Part shown: positions 25,851 through 36,012 of the stretch, piece after piece
Numbering within the stretch: position 1 is the first letter of the stretch
How the letters are laid out: every line of letters begins with the position of its first letter
Assembly (NCBI RefSeq): GCF_009725165.1
Contig: NZ_WNZW01000001.1
Span: 310,001-374,000 of the forward strand
Length of the DNA: 64,000 nucleotides
Source of the DNA: Paenibacillus woosongensis
GTDB taxonomy: Bacteria; Bacillota; Bacilli; Paenibacillales; Paenibacillaceae
Reading direction: 5' to 3'
Made by a program: the position numbers and the translations under genes
Notes under the pieces: generated by a model
What the model was told of the DNA's origin: nothing
The model's database searches: none
Seen by the model: the letters and a program-made list of their open reading frames with translations, nothing else

Positions 25851-26619
25851 TTGATCATGATCGTTCATGATCGACAACGGAATAAGAATAACGAGGATAA
25901 AAGCTGATCAACGCTACAACCAATGTCCTTCGGGGCACCGAGTTACGCTCCTCTGCTATGTTGAAATTGTTGGAACGACTCTCATTTAAGTAGATTTTGG
26001 CAATTTGTACACGCATTTTATGAGGATGTTACAGAATTACAGCGGGAATGAACATGTCAGGATCAGGTACTAATAAGGTAACTAAATGTATTTCATGCAG
26101 TTAGTTCATCGGTTTATACCGTATTCGCGGGAACTAACTGCAGAACCTGCATTTAGTTTTAAGCTATTTCGACGAATTCGCTCCATTCACGTAAACTAAC
26201 TGCATGTTTTCCATTTAGCGCATGGTTTTTTGATAAAAGAGCTTAACTAGCTGTATAAAATACATTTCACTTTTAAATGATCAATGAATGGTGCCCTGCG
26301 ATACAAAAACCGCATTTTTTCTGGGACAGACTCCAGATATAGAGGGGTTGGGCCGCTTTTGCATCATTTGAAGCTTAAAACAGCTTTGTACAGCTTCAGC
26401 AGACGGTTAATCGAGAATGCTTTGAGCAGCTATGCACCTCGTATTCCAAGCAAACTTGAATTCGACGCCTTAACCTCAGGCGGACTACAGTCATCTTCGG
26501 AATTAAATATAGTTTTTTGGTGAAAAACAAAACATTCTTTGGGTCTATCTTCGCTGTATTTTTGCTAAAATAAAAATAGTCAGCCTATTTTTCTAGGACG
26601 CTACCAAGGAGGAATTCCA
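25851..26619. other. 769-nt non-coding region
   Basis: Apart from the repeat cluster at 26080-26220 and the GH43 promoter region, I see no gene. A 79-codon plus-strand frame at 26284-26523 has no ribosome site and no family character. Confidence 0.5.
26080..26220. repeat. Three ~28-nt repeats in mixed orientation (family 4)
   Basis: Units at 26080-26107 (-), 26131-26159 (+) and 26193-26220 (+) share AACTAACTGCA, about 8 variable bases, then CATTTAG. The layout (conserved left block, variable centre, conserved right block, facing units) is that of the clusters at 3231, 42004 and 53992, but no member of the winged-helix family is adjacent. Confidence 0.7.
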
Positions 26620-27600
26620 ATGAGCAAACCAGTAAAGCAAAACGAGCCTTTAGTTACTCATATTTATACCGCAGACCCTTCTGCCCACGTATTTGAGGGC
26701 AAGCTGTACATCTACCCTTCGCATGACCTTGATCATGAAATGGAATCCAATGACAACGGCGACCAATACGATATGGAGGATTACCACGTCCTATCCATGG
26801 AAGATACTGAGTCCCCTTGCGTCGACCACGGCGAGGTTCTGCATCTTCGCGACATTCCATGGGCCAAGCAGCAGCTGTGGGCTCCCGATGCCGCCTACAA
26901 GAACAATACATATTACTTGTTCTTCCCAGCCCGGGATCATGACGGCATCTTCAGACTCGGCGTAGCAACCAGTTCTTCCCCAGCCGGACCGTTTACCCCG
27001 CAGCCGGACTATATTCCGGGAAGCTTCAGCATTGATCCTGCCGTTCTCGTCGATGAGGACGACAAAGCATATATTTATTTCGGCGGCCTGTGGGGCGGAC
27101 AGCTGGAGAAATGGCAAACCGGCACCTTCAAGCCTGACGCAGAGGGGCCTGCTGCAGACGCGCCTGCGCTTGGGCCAAGAGTGGCCGAGCTCAGCGAGGA
27201 TATGCTGACCTTCAAAGACACGCCTGTAGAAATATCCATCGTGGACGAGGACGGCAATCCGCTGCTTGCCGGCGATGAGGATCGCAGATTTTTCGAAGGA
27301 CCATGGGTTCATAAACATAACGGGTACTACTACCTGTCCTATTCAACTGGTTCTACACACAAAATCGTCTATGCGATGAGCAAAAATCCAATGGGTCCTT
27401 ACGTTTACAAAGGGACGATTCTAACGCCTGTGCTCGGCTGGACCACCCACCATTCTATCGTGCAATTCAAGGACAAATGGTATTTGTTCTACCACGACAG
27501 CTCCTTGTCCGGAGGAGCCGACAACAAGCGCAGTGTGAAGTTCACGGAACTGAAATACAACGAAGACGGGACAATCCAGACGATCGATCCATATAAATAA
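26620..27600 (+). CDS. Glycoside hydrolase family 43 (beta-xylosidase / arabinofuranosidase type)
   Basis: 326 residues, no signal peptide, so cytoplasmic. Five-bladed propeller catalytic residues are visible: base Asp19 in YTADPSAHV, pKa-modulating Asp near 139 in SIDPAVLVDE, and acid Glu near 226 in FFEGPWVHKHNG. The His motif WTTHHSIVQF near the end is typical. It should release xylose or arabinose from short oligosaccharides; exact specificity cannot be read. GGAGG lies 8 nt upstream. It is monocistronic. Confidence 0.88.
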   Translation: MSKPVKQNEPLVTHIYTADPSAHVFEGKLYIYPSHDLDHEMESNDNGDQYDMEDYHVLSMEDTESPCVDHGEVLHLRDIPWAKQQLWAPDAAYKNNTYYLFFPARDHDGIFRLGVATSSSPAGPFTPQPDYIPGSFSIDPAVLVDEDDKAYIYFGGLWGGQLEKWQTGTFKPDAEGPAADAPALGPRVAELSEDMLTFKDTPVEISIVDEDGNPLLAGDEDRRFFEGPWVHKHNGYYYLSYSTGSTHKIVYAMSKNPMGPYVYKGTILTPVLGWTTHHSIVQFKDKWYLFYHDSSLSGGADNKRSVKFTELKYNEDGTIQTIDPYK

Positions 27601-27608
27601 GACAATGT

Positions 27609-27659
27609 GACGGGATCGTGCGGCCAAGCTGTCATTGGGGAGCACGGTCCCGCATTTTG
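27609..27659 (+). terminator. Terminator of the GH43 gene
   Basis: ACGGGATCGTGC pairs with GCACGGTCCCGC (one G-T pair), followed by ATTTTGTTATTGTT. Confidence 0.75.
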
Positions 27660-27756
27660 TTATTGTTAAATTCTGCTGGGTGGGTTATCATGTAGCCGTC
27701 CCGAGTCGCGTTCTTGGCGGCGGGGCTCCATCACAATTTTATGGGGTTACATCACA

Positions 27757-28386
27757 ATGCTGAACAAGAAAGCGCTCTATCTTCTCTCGGTCGTTTCACT
27801 AGCCTTTATCATTTATGTCGTCTATCATAACTTTGTTTACGACCCGCAAGCGGCGGGCTTTCTAGGCCACAAATCAAATCTTAAACGGCCTCTCCAAATT
27901 CCCGTTTGGCTTAATGTCATGTATATTCATGTCATTTTTGCCTGTCTAGCCATGGGTTCGGGCATCGTCAATTTTTCAAGGAGCATATTCGAGCGCTCCC
28001 GCAAATTTCATAAGATCAACGGTTACCTCTATTTCGTATCCGTATTTATCGTCTCTTTGACGTCCGGCTATATGGCTCCATACGCCACGGGCGGAAAGCT
28101 GACCAGCATTCCCTTCAATCTGCTGAATATCATCTGGCCCGGCATGACGGTGATCGCGCTGTATCATATCAAAAAACGGGACATGATTCGCCATCGTAAC
28201 TGGATGTTCCGCAGCTATGCCTTCTGTTTTACAAATCTGTTCATCCATCTGATTTCCTTGCTGTGCCATCATGCATTTGGCCTCGCTTATAAGATTAGCT
28301 ACATCCTCGGGGTGTACGGCTCAATCACGCTGCTGCTTATTTTGCCATCGGTGGTGTTAGCGCGCAAGAAGAGGTTATTTATCTAA
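27757..28386 (+). CDS. DUF2306-family membrane protein (first of two)
   Basis: 209 residues with about six membrane segments. The family signature is strong: VWLNVMYIHVIFACLAMGSG, RKFHKINGYLYFVSVF, SGYMAPYATGGK and RHRNWMFRSYAFCFTNLFIH. Histidines in the membrane segments (HVIF, HRNW, HLIS) could bind haem or metal, but no function is established. A close paralogue is at 39343-39990. It stands alone. Confidence 0.85.
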   Translation: MLNKKALYLLSVVSLAFIIYVVYHNFVYDPQAAGFLGHKSNLKRPLQIPVWLNVMYIHVIFACLAMGSGIVNFSRSIFERSRKFHKINGYLYFVSVFIVSLTSGYMAPYATGGKLTSIPFNLLNIIWPGMTVIALYHIKKRDMIRHRNWMFRSYAFCFTNLFIHLISLLCHHAFGLAYKISYILGVYGSITLLLILPSVVLARKKRLFI

Positions 28387-28455
28387 CTCGGAAATAACTT
28401 TGTATGTACGTTCATATATGGTCAATTTATAAACAAGGGATGACCAGGCAAGAAA

Positions 28456-28482
28456 AATGCCCAAGCCGGTTCGGCTTGGGCA
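28456..28482 (-). terminator. Terminator between DUF2306 and yjcZ
   Basis: TGCCCAAGCC pairs with GGCTTGGGCA. The T-run (TTTTT) is on the minus strand, so it ends the yjcZ transcript and may also stop readthrough from the plus strand. Confidence 0.75.
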
Positions 28483-28512
28483 TTAACTATGAAGATGAAC
28501 ACAGCGCAATCA

Positions 28513-28626
28513 TTAGATAACAAACGCACGGGAAACAATAACCAACAGAATGAAGAGCACAAGGATTACGCCTGTGCTAGTAAACAGGCCGCCGCCACAG
28601 CTGCCGATTCCACCCAGTTCTCCCAT
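28513..28626 (-). CDS. yjcZ: YjcZ-type sporulation miniprotein
   Basis: 37 residues. A short glycine/cysteine-rich head (MGELGGIGSCGGGLFT) is followed by one hydrophobic helix (GVILVLFILLVIV). This is the hallmark of the YjcZ family, small membrane proteins made during sporulation in Bacillus and Paenibacillus. GGGAGG lies 7 nt before the ATG. It is downstream of the YcaO gene on the same strand, 124 nt away; the Cys-Gly content should not be taken as a heterocycle-forming core peptide. Confidence 0.8.
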   Translation of the reverse strand: MGELGGIGSCGGGLFTSTGVILVLFILLVIVSRAFVI

Positions 28627-28749
28627 AGTTCATCCTCCCTTCCAGGTTTCTTCTTAATTTTATGATGAAGTACCGTTCAGGGATTGGACTGGTATCTAAG
28701 ATTAAAAAAAACTTGCAATTTGCCTAAAAGAAGGCTTCCGTTATAAACA

Positions 28750-30690
28750 CTACGGGAATGGATGGGGAAAAGGATTGAGATCTTGGGGAGCAAGCCTGCG
28801 GCTTGCGTATCCTAGCTTCATGGGAAGATCCAGAACCCGATCCAGACCGTTCAGCCGGGTAAGATGATGGCCGAAGGTCATCGGCAGCATTCCTGGAATC
28901 AGTACTTTCACACAGTGCAGTCCATGACGAAGCGTCTCCTTCGACGATTGATCGACAACAATAACATCCAATTGTAAATCACGGAACACTTGAAGAACTA
29001 ATTTTAAGTCCTCCGTTAAATCTTCGTTAGCCGGGAAGGGGCGGAATTCTTCAGCAAAGGTCCGTAGAGGGCGCTGCTCATCCAGCAGAAACCACAGCCT
29101 TTCCTCTGCTTGCGGCAAGCTGTACAGCAGAGAATGATCTTCCATATGCTCGACAAGGTACGAATCATCCAGCATTGCCCCTGCCTCTTCCTCGCGCTCT
29201 CGCCGCCTCTTCTCAGCAAACGGAAGCAGGCTGGCGAGCTCGTGGACAGCGCTCTTGGCTGCCCTGACCGGGTCCAGATGAGCACCCGCGGCACATAGCA
29301 GGTGTACGCCCTGTTCGCTGCTTCCTTTGGCCAGAGCCCATATGCTCGGGATTCCGTTATCCATCGTCGTATTGTACAAATGTACTTCGTATCCCATGAC
29401 CGCCTGTACACGGCTGATCATTAGAGAGAGCTCGGCGTCACCCGACGAGCTATGCTGCAGCCGCGGCACCGGAAGCCTCGCATACCAAGTCATCAGGAAG
29501 GAGTCACGCTCAACGACCTCGAGAATCCCGTACAAAATCGCTTCCTCCAGACTCCCCCCCACGGCGCAACCGTTTGAGGTTTCGTAAACGAATCCCCCTC
29601 CGTCGCCCATGCTGTAATAAGCGAGCAGCCTAGGAACCAGAATGGGTCGCTGCTCCAGGAACGAGTAGCCCCAAACCCATTCCATGGGAGATTCCGGATC
29701 AAACCGTTTGAAGGAAAAATCCGCCTGCTCATATTGCTCCTCGGCATGTAAGCCCACCCTGGCAGGGTCGATTGCGACATCCTGCAAGCGAGCATAGCTG
29801 TCGAACACGACCGTTCGTTTACCCCGGGGTTCGATGCCGCAATACCGTTCCAGCCCCTCCAGCAGGGCTGCAAGCTCGCTGCTCTTATAGGATTCAGAAC
29901 GCCCCCCCGTCACTTCATCATAGTAGCCAACCGGCAGGTTAAAGGCGACGCTGGCAAATGGAGACGCCATATCCCAGTACTTGTCATTAAAAAAACCGGT
30001 ACGGCGATCCCAATAATTCTTAGCTAAAATTTCCTGCAAATCATCCATCGATCGGCAGCGGTAGCTTTGCCCCAGCTTGCGGCAGGGCTTCAGCAGTATT
30101 TCGGCCGATTCCGGCGTGTCATCCGGCATATGGCCGCAGGCCGGACATGCTCCGCGAGGGAGAATATAATGAGTGGTGCATTCCAGCGTGCCGAGATGAA
30201 CAAGATAGACGTGGTCCTCGCAATTTGTCCTGTCACCCCGCATAATCTTTACTGCTTCCGCCGCAACGATGTGTGCCATGTATGTCAATCCGGCCGCTAG
30301 CGGCCTGCCCTGGAAGGAAGGAATATAATCGGGATCGACCAGCTTCATCAGCATTTCCTCTACTTCTTCCCGATGGCTTCCTGCTAAAGACAACCTTGCC
30401 TCCGCACATTGAAAACAGCCGGTTTCCCCCGGACGAACCAGCGGGCCAATTACGCCTTCTCCCAAAGATATAAACGCACATAACCAAGGGATTCCCAGTG
30501 ACTGTAGAATTCCCTCCGCTTGGCGTGACAGGGAGGAATCCGCCTGCTCCTCTTCCTGCAGCACCAAAACGAGCTTTGCTTCCGGTACGCCTTCGCTAAA
30601 ATCCGGCCTCCGAATGATCGAATAACCGGGTAAATACTGACACACCGTGTCCGCAAGCCTTCCCTCCCCAACGATGAACACGGAACTCAC
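28750..30690 (-). CDS. Fused E1-like/YcaO cyclodehydratase for azol(in)e peptides
   Basis: 646 residues. Residues 1-200 are an E1/ThiF-like domain with zinc-site cysteines (GCFQCAEARL, CPACGHM). The rest is a YcaO ATPase: YKSSELAALLEGLERYCG, YETSNGCAVGGSLEEAILYG, EVVERDSFLMTWY. The C-terminus NPFPHPFP is the proline-rich tail typical of azoline-forming YcaO enzymes. It would use ATP to cyclise Cys/Ser/Thr in a ribosomal peptide. The GTG start overlaps the partner's stop (GTGA), with GGAGG just upstream. No dehydrogenase or obvious precursor is in the window. Confidence 0.88.
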   Translation of the reverse strand: MSSVFIVGEGRLADTVCQYLPGYSIIRRPDFSEGVPEAKLVLVLQEEEQADSSLSRQAEGILQSLGIPWLCAFISLGEGVIGPLVRPGETGCFQCAEARLSLAGSHREEVEEMLMKLVDPDYIPSFQGRPLAAGLTYMAHIVAAEAVKIMRGDRTNCEDHVYLVHLGTLECTTHYILPRGACPACGHMPDDTPESAEILLKPCRKLGQSYRCRSMDDLQEILAKNYWDRRTGFFNDKYWDMASPFASVAFNLPVGYYDEVTGGRSESYKSSELAALLEGLERYCGIEPRGKRTVVFDSYARLQDVAIDPARVGLHAEEQYEQADFSFKRFDPESPMEWVWGYSFLEQRPILVPRLLAYYSMGDGGGFVYETSNGCAVGGSLEEAILYGILEVVERDSFLMTWYARLPVPRLQHSSSGDAELSLMISRVQAVMGYEVHLYNTTMDNGIPSIWALAKGSSEQGVHLLCAAGAHLDPVRAAKSAVHELASLLPFAEKRRREREEEAGAMLDDSYLVEHMEDHSLLYSLPQAEERLWFLLDEQRPLRTFAEEFRPFPANEDLTEDLKLVLQVFRDLQLDVIVVDQSSKETLRHGLHCVKVLIPGMLPMTFGHHLTRLNGLDRVLDLPMKLGYASRRLAPQDLNPFPHPFP

Positions 30691-32234
30691 AGAACCTCCT
30701 CCTCCTCTTTGAGGATAACTCCATATAATACAAAGGGTCCTTCTCCAAGGAATGACTCGCTTCGCAGATCGAATACAGCTAAAGCAGCAGAGGACTGCTT
30801 CAAATTTTGAACCGCCTCCTGCGTCAATGACGGATAATCCATAGGTTCGCCGTTAGGAATCATGGCCGCCCGGGCCCCCTGATCCTCCTCAATCACAGGC
30901 GCTATCTTCGCAGACTCCGCCTTATCCAATGCTTTCTGGAGGGAACTGCGAAGTGCCAGCGTAAAGCTAAGGTCTGCGCTAACGTACCATGAAGTGCCCG
31001 AGCAAACCCAGACTACAGAAAAACCAAGCAGCGGTTCGCCCGCAGCAATAAACACCTCTCCTCCCGTAATATTTAAAGCTTCCAAGTAATAACGGCAGCG
31101 GACATCTTCCGCTTCCGTCCATGCTATACGCCTTACATATTGTCTCCGAGATTGCAGCCGTTCGGCCAGCTTCTGCTCCAGGCACAACCTAAGGGCACGC
31201 CCTACCGCTTCCGCAGCCGTGCTCCCCGCTCCGACGGACACGCTCTCCTGCAAATACTGGGGCAAGCCTGCGAGCTGAAGGGGCAGCAGCCGGGCAGCGT
31301 GAGCTTCCAAGCCCGCCAGTGCCGACGCTCGCCGCGCTTCATCATGCGTCAGCCCGCTGCGGACGATCGCAGGGAGAAGCTGCGCGGGACCTGCCGTTAA
31401 CGGATCGACAGGTTGAACAAGGCATTGCGCCAGCGGAATTTGAATTAAGTCGCCTTCCCCCCAGTTATGGAATATGCCTGTCACCTCTGAAGTCAAATTA
31501 TTGAAATAGGCGAACCAATCGTCCGGAGCCACAGGCTCTGCGCTAATTTCAAGGATTCGGCCAAGCTCCGGAGCTTGGATCTGCCGTGCGAATTCATACC
31601 CGGTTACAAGAGGATGTGGAACTATCTCATGCCAGCATCCGGTTAGCGTCTCCGGCTCCAGAATAAAGCATTGCTTCCTGCAATCGAGCTCCTCATCTTC
31701 TCTTCCTGCTTTTTGCCATTGATGCACGACAACATTCGTTAATACGGCGGCAGCCGTTGATGAAATCCGCTCCTGATCACGGCTCTTGGGAACAACCGTG
31801 GCATGGATACGCCGCCAAGCTGATTCCCATCCTCCGCCCCCGCCGGGTTCAGCCAGAGGTCCTATCCATCCCAATCCATGAGCGGCAACGGCGGGAAGCA
31901 TCGGCCTCCTCTCTGCTATACAAGCCTCCTGAAGCTGCCGAAGCTCCCCCCAATCATCCGTCTCCGCAGCATAAATAATAAATTGAAACGGCTCTACGAT
32001 CCTCTTCCAGTCGGGTTCCTCGTTTTCCGCAGCTGCAAGGATTTTTAGTGAAACCTCCAGGTTAACGCGACGCGCGCTGTCCCGGAGTTGTGTCAATTTT
32101 GCCGTGTCTGTGGCCTCTATGTCGCTTATGAATACGGAGAGCTTAGATAAACCGGATTCGTACCATGATTCGGCAAATGCGAGGAGCATGGGACCGAACC
32201 CAACCGCGAGCGTATCTTCTTCCTGAAGAGGCAT
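30687..32234 (-). CDS. Ocin-ThiF-like partner protein of the cyclodehydratase, N-terminally short
   Basis: 515 residues. It resembles the family annotated as thiazole-containing bacteriocin maturation protein (HcaF-like), which presents the leader peptide to the YcaO enzyme. Visible are the ThiF-like start (LAVGFGPMLLAFAESWYESG), GPLAEPGGGGGWESAWRRIH and a long helical C-terminal half. From memory the family is about 640 residues, with a leader-binding region at the N-terminus; here that part is absent. The start is real: GGAGG lies 9 nt before the ATG, and upstream frames are closed. It is either a shortened form or a truncated one. Confidence 0.75.
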   Translation of the reverse strand: MPLQEEDTLAVGFGPMLLAFAESWYESGLSKLSVFISDIEATDTAKLTQLRDSARRVNLEVSLKILAAAENEEPDWKRIVEPFQFIIYAAETDDWGELRQLQEACIAERRPMLPAVAAHGLGWIGPLAEPGGGGGWESAWRRIHATVVPKSRDQERISSTAAAVLTNVVVHQWQKAGREDEELDCRKQCFILEPETLTGCWHEIVPHPLVTGYEFARQIQAPELGRILEISAEPVAPDDWFAYFNNLTSEVTGIFHNWGEGDLIQIPLAQCLVQPVDPLTAGPAQLLPAIVRSGLTHDEARRASALAGLEAHAARLLPLQLAGLPQYLQESVSVGAGSTAAEAVGRALRLCLEQKLAERLQSRRQYVRRIAWTEAEDVRCRYYLEALNITGGEVFIAAGEPLLGFSVVWVCSGTSWYVSADLSFTLALRSSLQKALDKAESAKIAPVIEEDQGARAAMIPNGEPMDYPSLTQEAVQNLKQSSAALAVFDLRSESFLGEGPFVLYGVILKEEEEVL

Positions 32235-32395
32235 TCAGCAGAACCTCCTTCCGTAGATTTTTTGAATTTGCAGCATTTAAAAAAAACCGACATGATTGCT
32301 TTCCCGAACGACAAAATTACTTCAAGATATGTCGCCGCCTTTTTTTCTATGACTACGTCACCAGTCGTCGCGGCAAAAATTCAATATTAAACGAA

Positions 32396-32424
32396 AAAAG
32401 GCTAACCAGATCATGGTTAACCAT
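32396..32424 (-). terminator. Terminator of the glucuronoyl esterase gene
   Basis: Minus strand GGTTAACC-ATGATCT-GGTTAGCC followed by TTTTTT. The same GGTTAGCC-type hairpin recurs at 39978, 42302 and 54384. Confidence 0.8.
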
Positions 32425-32453
32425 ATGAATACGAAAATAACAGCGGTTAAATT

Positions 32454-34244
<1,791 letters not shown>

Positions 34245-34394
34245 TCTTTCTCCTCCTTAATAATAGAATGTTTCAGAATTTTCCCCTTAGATGATGAATC
34301 AAGGAAAAATTCGTACCATTTTGATATATTCAAATATTACTAATTAATTACATTTAATTCAATTTTTGAGTTTTTTATTCGACTATTTCGATAA

Positions 34395-34439
34395 TTGCAA
34401 AATGAAGCAGAATCAATTATTATGGATATCATAGATCCA
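34395..34439 (+). promoter_or_regulatory. Promoter and candidate operator of the Rrf2 gene
   Basis: Possible boxes TTGCAA and TATTAT (17-nt spacer) are followed at once by TATGGATATCATAGATCCA (34421-34439), a dyad TGGAT-N7-ATCCA. A near-identical sequence lies before the flavoprotein gene at 34981, which suggests a common operator. Confidence 0.65.
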
Positions 34440-34474
34440 CAATTGATAATTGTTAAGAAAGGAGGGGAATCAAC

Positions 34475-34960
34475 ATGCAGTTTTCCAAAAGCACCGATTA
34501 CGCCCTGCATGCTCTAATTCATTTAGCTCACTCGGAACGTCAGAACCATGTGGGGATCAAGGAATTATCCGCCATGCTCGGTGTTTCAGAGAGCTATTTA
34601 TCCAAAATCATGTCCAAGCTGCGGCAGGATGGCATTGTACGCGCCGTACCGGGAGTCAATGGCGGTTACGAGCTCGCAAGACCGGCGGGAGAAATTACGT
34701 TTCTTGATGTCATCCACGTGATCGAAGGCAGGCAGCAGCTGTTTGAATGCTCGAATTTGAATTCGCAGCAGCATCGGTTGTTAACGGAAGAGAGCACTGT
34801 CCGGCACGATCATGATGAGCAGAAACATAGCGAATGCTTGGTAAAAAGGGTGATGGATGGTGCGGAACAGCATCTCTATCAATACTTGCGGGAGCATACG
34901 ATCCAGTCCGTGCTGAACGCGGCAAATAAGGACTGCAGCTATGCTAAAGACAAGAAGTGA
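34475..34960 (+). CDS. Rrf2-family transcriptional regulator
   Basis: 161 residues. The N-terminal winged helix is typical (MQFSKSTDYALHALIHLA, GIKELSAMLGVSESYLSKIM, GIVRAVPGVNGGYELARP). The three-Cys cluster that binds Fe-S in IscR/NsrR is not conserved; single cysteines occur in FECSN, HSECLV and DCSYA. It may respond to thiol or redox state. GGAGGGG lies upstream. The flavoprotein gene follows with its own copy of the operator, so this is probably its local repressor. Confidence 0.88.
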   Translation: MQFSKSTDYALHALIHLAHSERQNHVGIKELSAMLGVSESYLSKIMSKLRQDGIVRAVPGVNGGYELARPAGEITFLDVIHVIEGRQQLFECSNLNSQQHRLLTEESTVRHDHDEQKHSECLVKRVMDGAEQHLYQYLREHTIQSVLNAANKDCSYAKDKK

Positions 34961-34980
34961 TGCACTTCTTGCATTCCAAT

Positions 34981-34999
34981 TATGGATATTATAGATCTA
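34981..34999 (+). promoter_or_regulatory. Second candidate Rrf2 operator
   Basis: TATGGATATTATAGATCTA matches the site at 34421-34439 in all but two positions. It lies just after the Rrf2 stop and just before the flavoprotein ribosome site (GGAGGTG at 35001). Confidence 0.65.
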
Positions 35000-35016
35000 T
35001 GGAGGTGTCGAAATAC

Positions 35017-35922
35017 ATGCTCGATGTAGCGATTATCGGCGGAGGTCCGGCGGGTTTGAATGCTGCCCTCGTATTAGGAAGAGCAAGGAAAAATGTAGTA
35101 TTGATCGATGAGGGTCGTCCTCGGAATGCAGTAACTCGCGAATCTCACGGGTTTCTTACCCGCGACGGGATACAACCGGGCGAATTCCGGAAAATTGCAC
35201 GGGAAGAGATCAGCGCCTATCCTTCCGTATCTTTTATAAATGATACAGCGGTATCGATTGCGGGAACGGACGCTCAGTTTCAAATTACGACAGCGCAAGG
35301 AACCATCTTTGCAAGCAAAAAAATTCTGTTTGCTGTCGGCATGAAAGATCGGCCGCTGGACATCCCAGGACTAGCCGAAGTCTATGGGAAAAGCGCCTTC
35401 GTCTGCCCGTACTGCGATGGCTGGGAATTACGGGATCAGCCGCTTGTCATCATTAACAAAGGGGCTGAGCTCATGCACTTCGCGCCATTGATATCCGGAT
35501 GGACGAGCCAATTTACCATCTGTACGAACGGCCCCGATGAACTGAGTGATGATCAGCGCGAGGAACTCCGGCGGCACCGGGTTCCCCTATTCGATTCGCC
35601 GATTCGATCCATCGACTCTATCGATGGGGCGGTTAGGCAGGTTGTTCTCGAAGACGGGACGGCCATTCCATGTGCGGGGATTTTTTTCAAACCGGAGCTC
35701 GTCACAGGTTCGGATCTGCCACGAGCCATAGGCTGCCATCTCACGGAAACAGGAATGATTGTCGTCGATGAGTTCGGAAAAACGAATATTCCGGGCATCT
35801 ATAGCGTCGGAGATGCCGCATCTCGGCTTCATCAGGCCATTGCTGCCGCTTCTATGGGCGCATTTGCCGCTGCAGCCATGAACAATGAGCTGAATCTGGA
35901 AGCTTGGAAGCAGCACGGATGA
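35017..35922 (+). CDS. Thioredoxin-reductase-like FAD/NAD(P) oxidoreductase
   Basis: 301 residues. FAD motif VAIIGGGPAGLNAALVLGRA, redox-active pair in CPYCDGWELRD, and C-terminal FAD motif GIYSVGDAASRLHQAI. These fit the low-molecular-weight thioredoxin-reductase group, but the CPYC site replaces the canonical CATC and the NADPH GxGxxA motif is degenerate (LVIINKGAEL), so the electron donor or partner may differ. ATG 35017 lies 9 nt after GGAGGTG. It follows, and is probably controlled by, the Rrf2 regulator. Confidence 0.85.
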   Translation: MLDVAIIGGGPAGLNAALVLGRARKNVVLIDEGRPRNAVTRESHGFLTRDGIQPGEFRKIAREEISAYPSVSFINDTAVSIAGTDAQFQITTAQGTIFASKKILFAVGMKDRPLDIPGLAEVYGKSAFVCPYCDGWELRDQPLVIINKGAELMHFAPLISGWTSQFTICTNGPDELSDDQREELRRHRVPLFDSPIRSIDSIDGAVRQVVLEDGTAIPCAGIFFKPELVTGSDLPRAIGCHLTETGMIVVDEFGKTNIPGIYSVGDAASRLHQAIAAASMGAFAAAAMNNELNLEAWKQHG

Positions 35923-35978
35923 AGATTTGACGACCCGGATTAACGTCTTGCCGCCCGCAAGGGCGTCCCCTATTGTAA

Positions 35979-36012
35979 ACCGCTTAATAGGCTTTATCCT
36001 ATTAAGCGGTCG
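35979..36012. terminator. Bidirectional terminator
   Basis: ACCGCTTAATAGG pairs with CCTATTAAGCGGT between the convergent flavoprotein and histidine-kinase genes. Confidence 0.8.

Noticed and set aside
26284..26523. 79-codon plus-strand frame
   Set aside because: No ribosome site, no recognisable family, and it lies in repeat-containing non-coding DNA.
28513..28626. Precursor peptide for the YcaO enzyme
   Set aside because: It has Gly/Cys residues but also the hydrophobic helix of the YjcZ sporulation family, and no leader/core layout.
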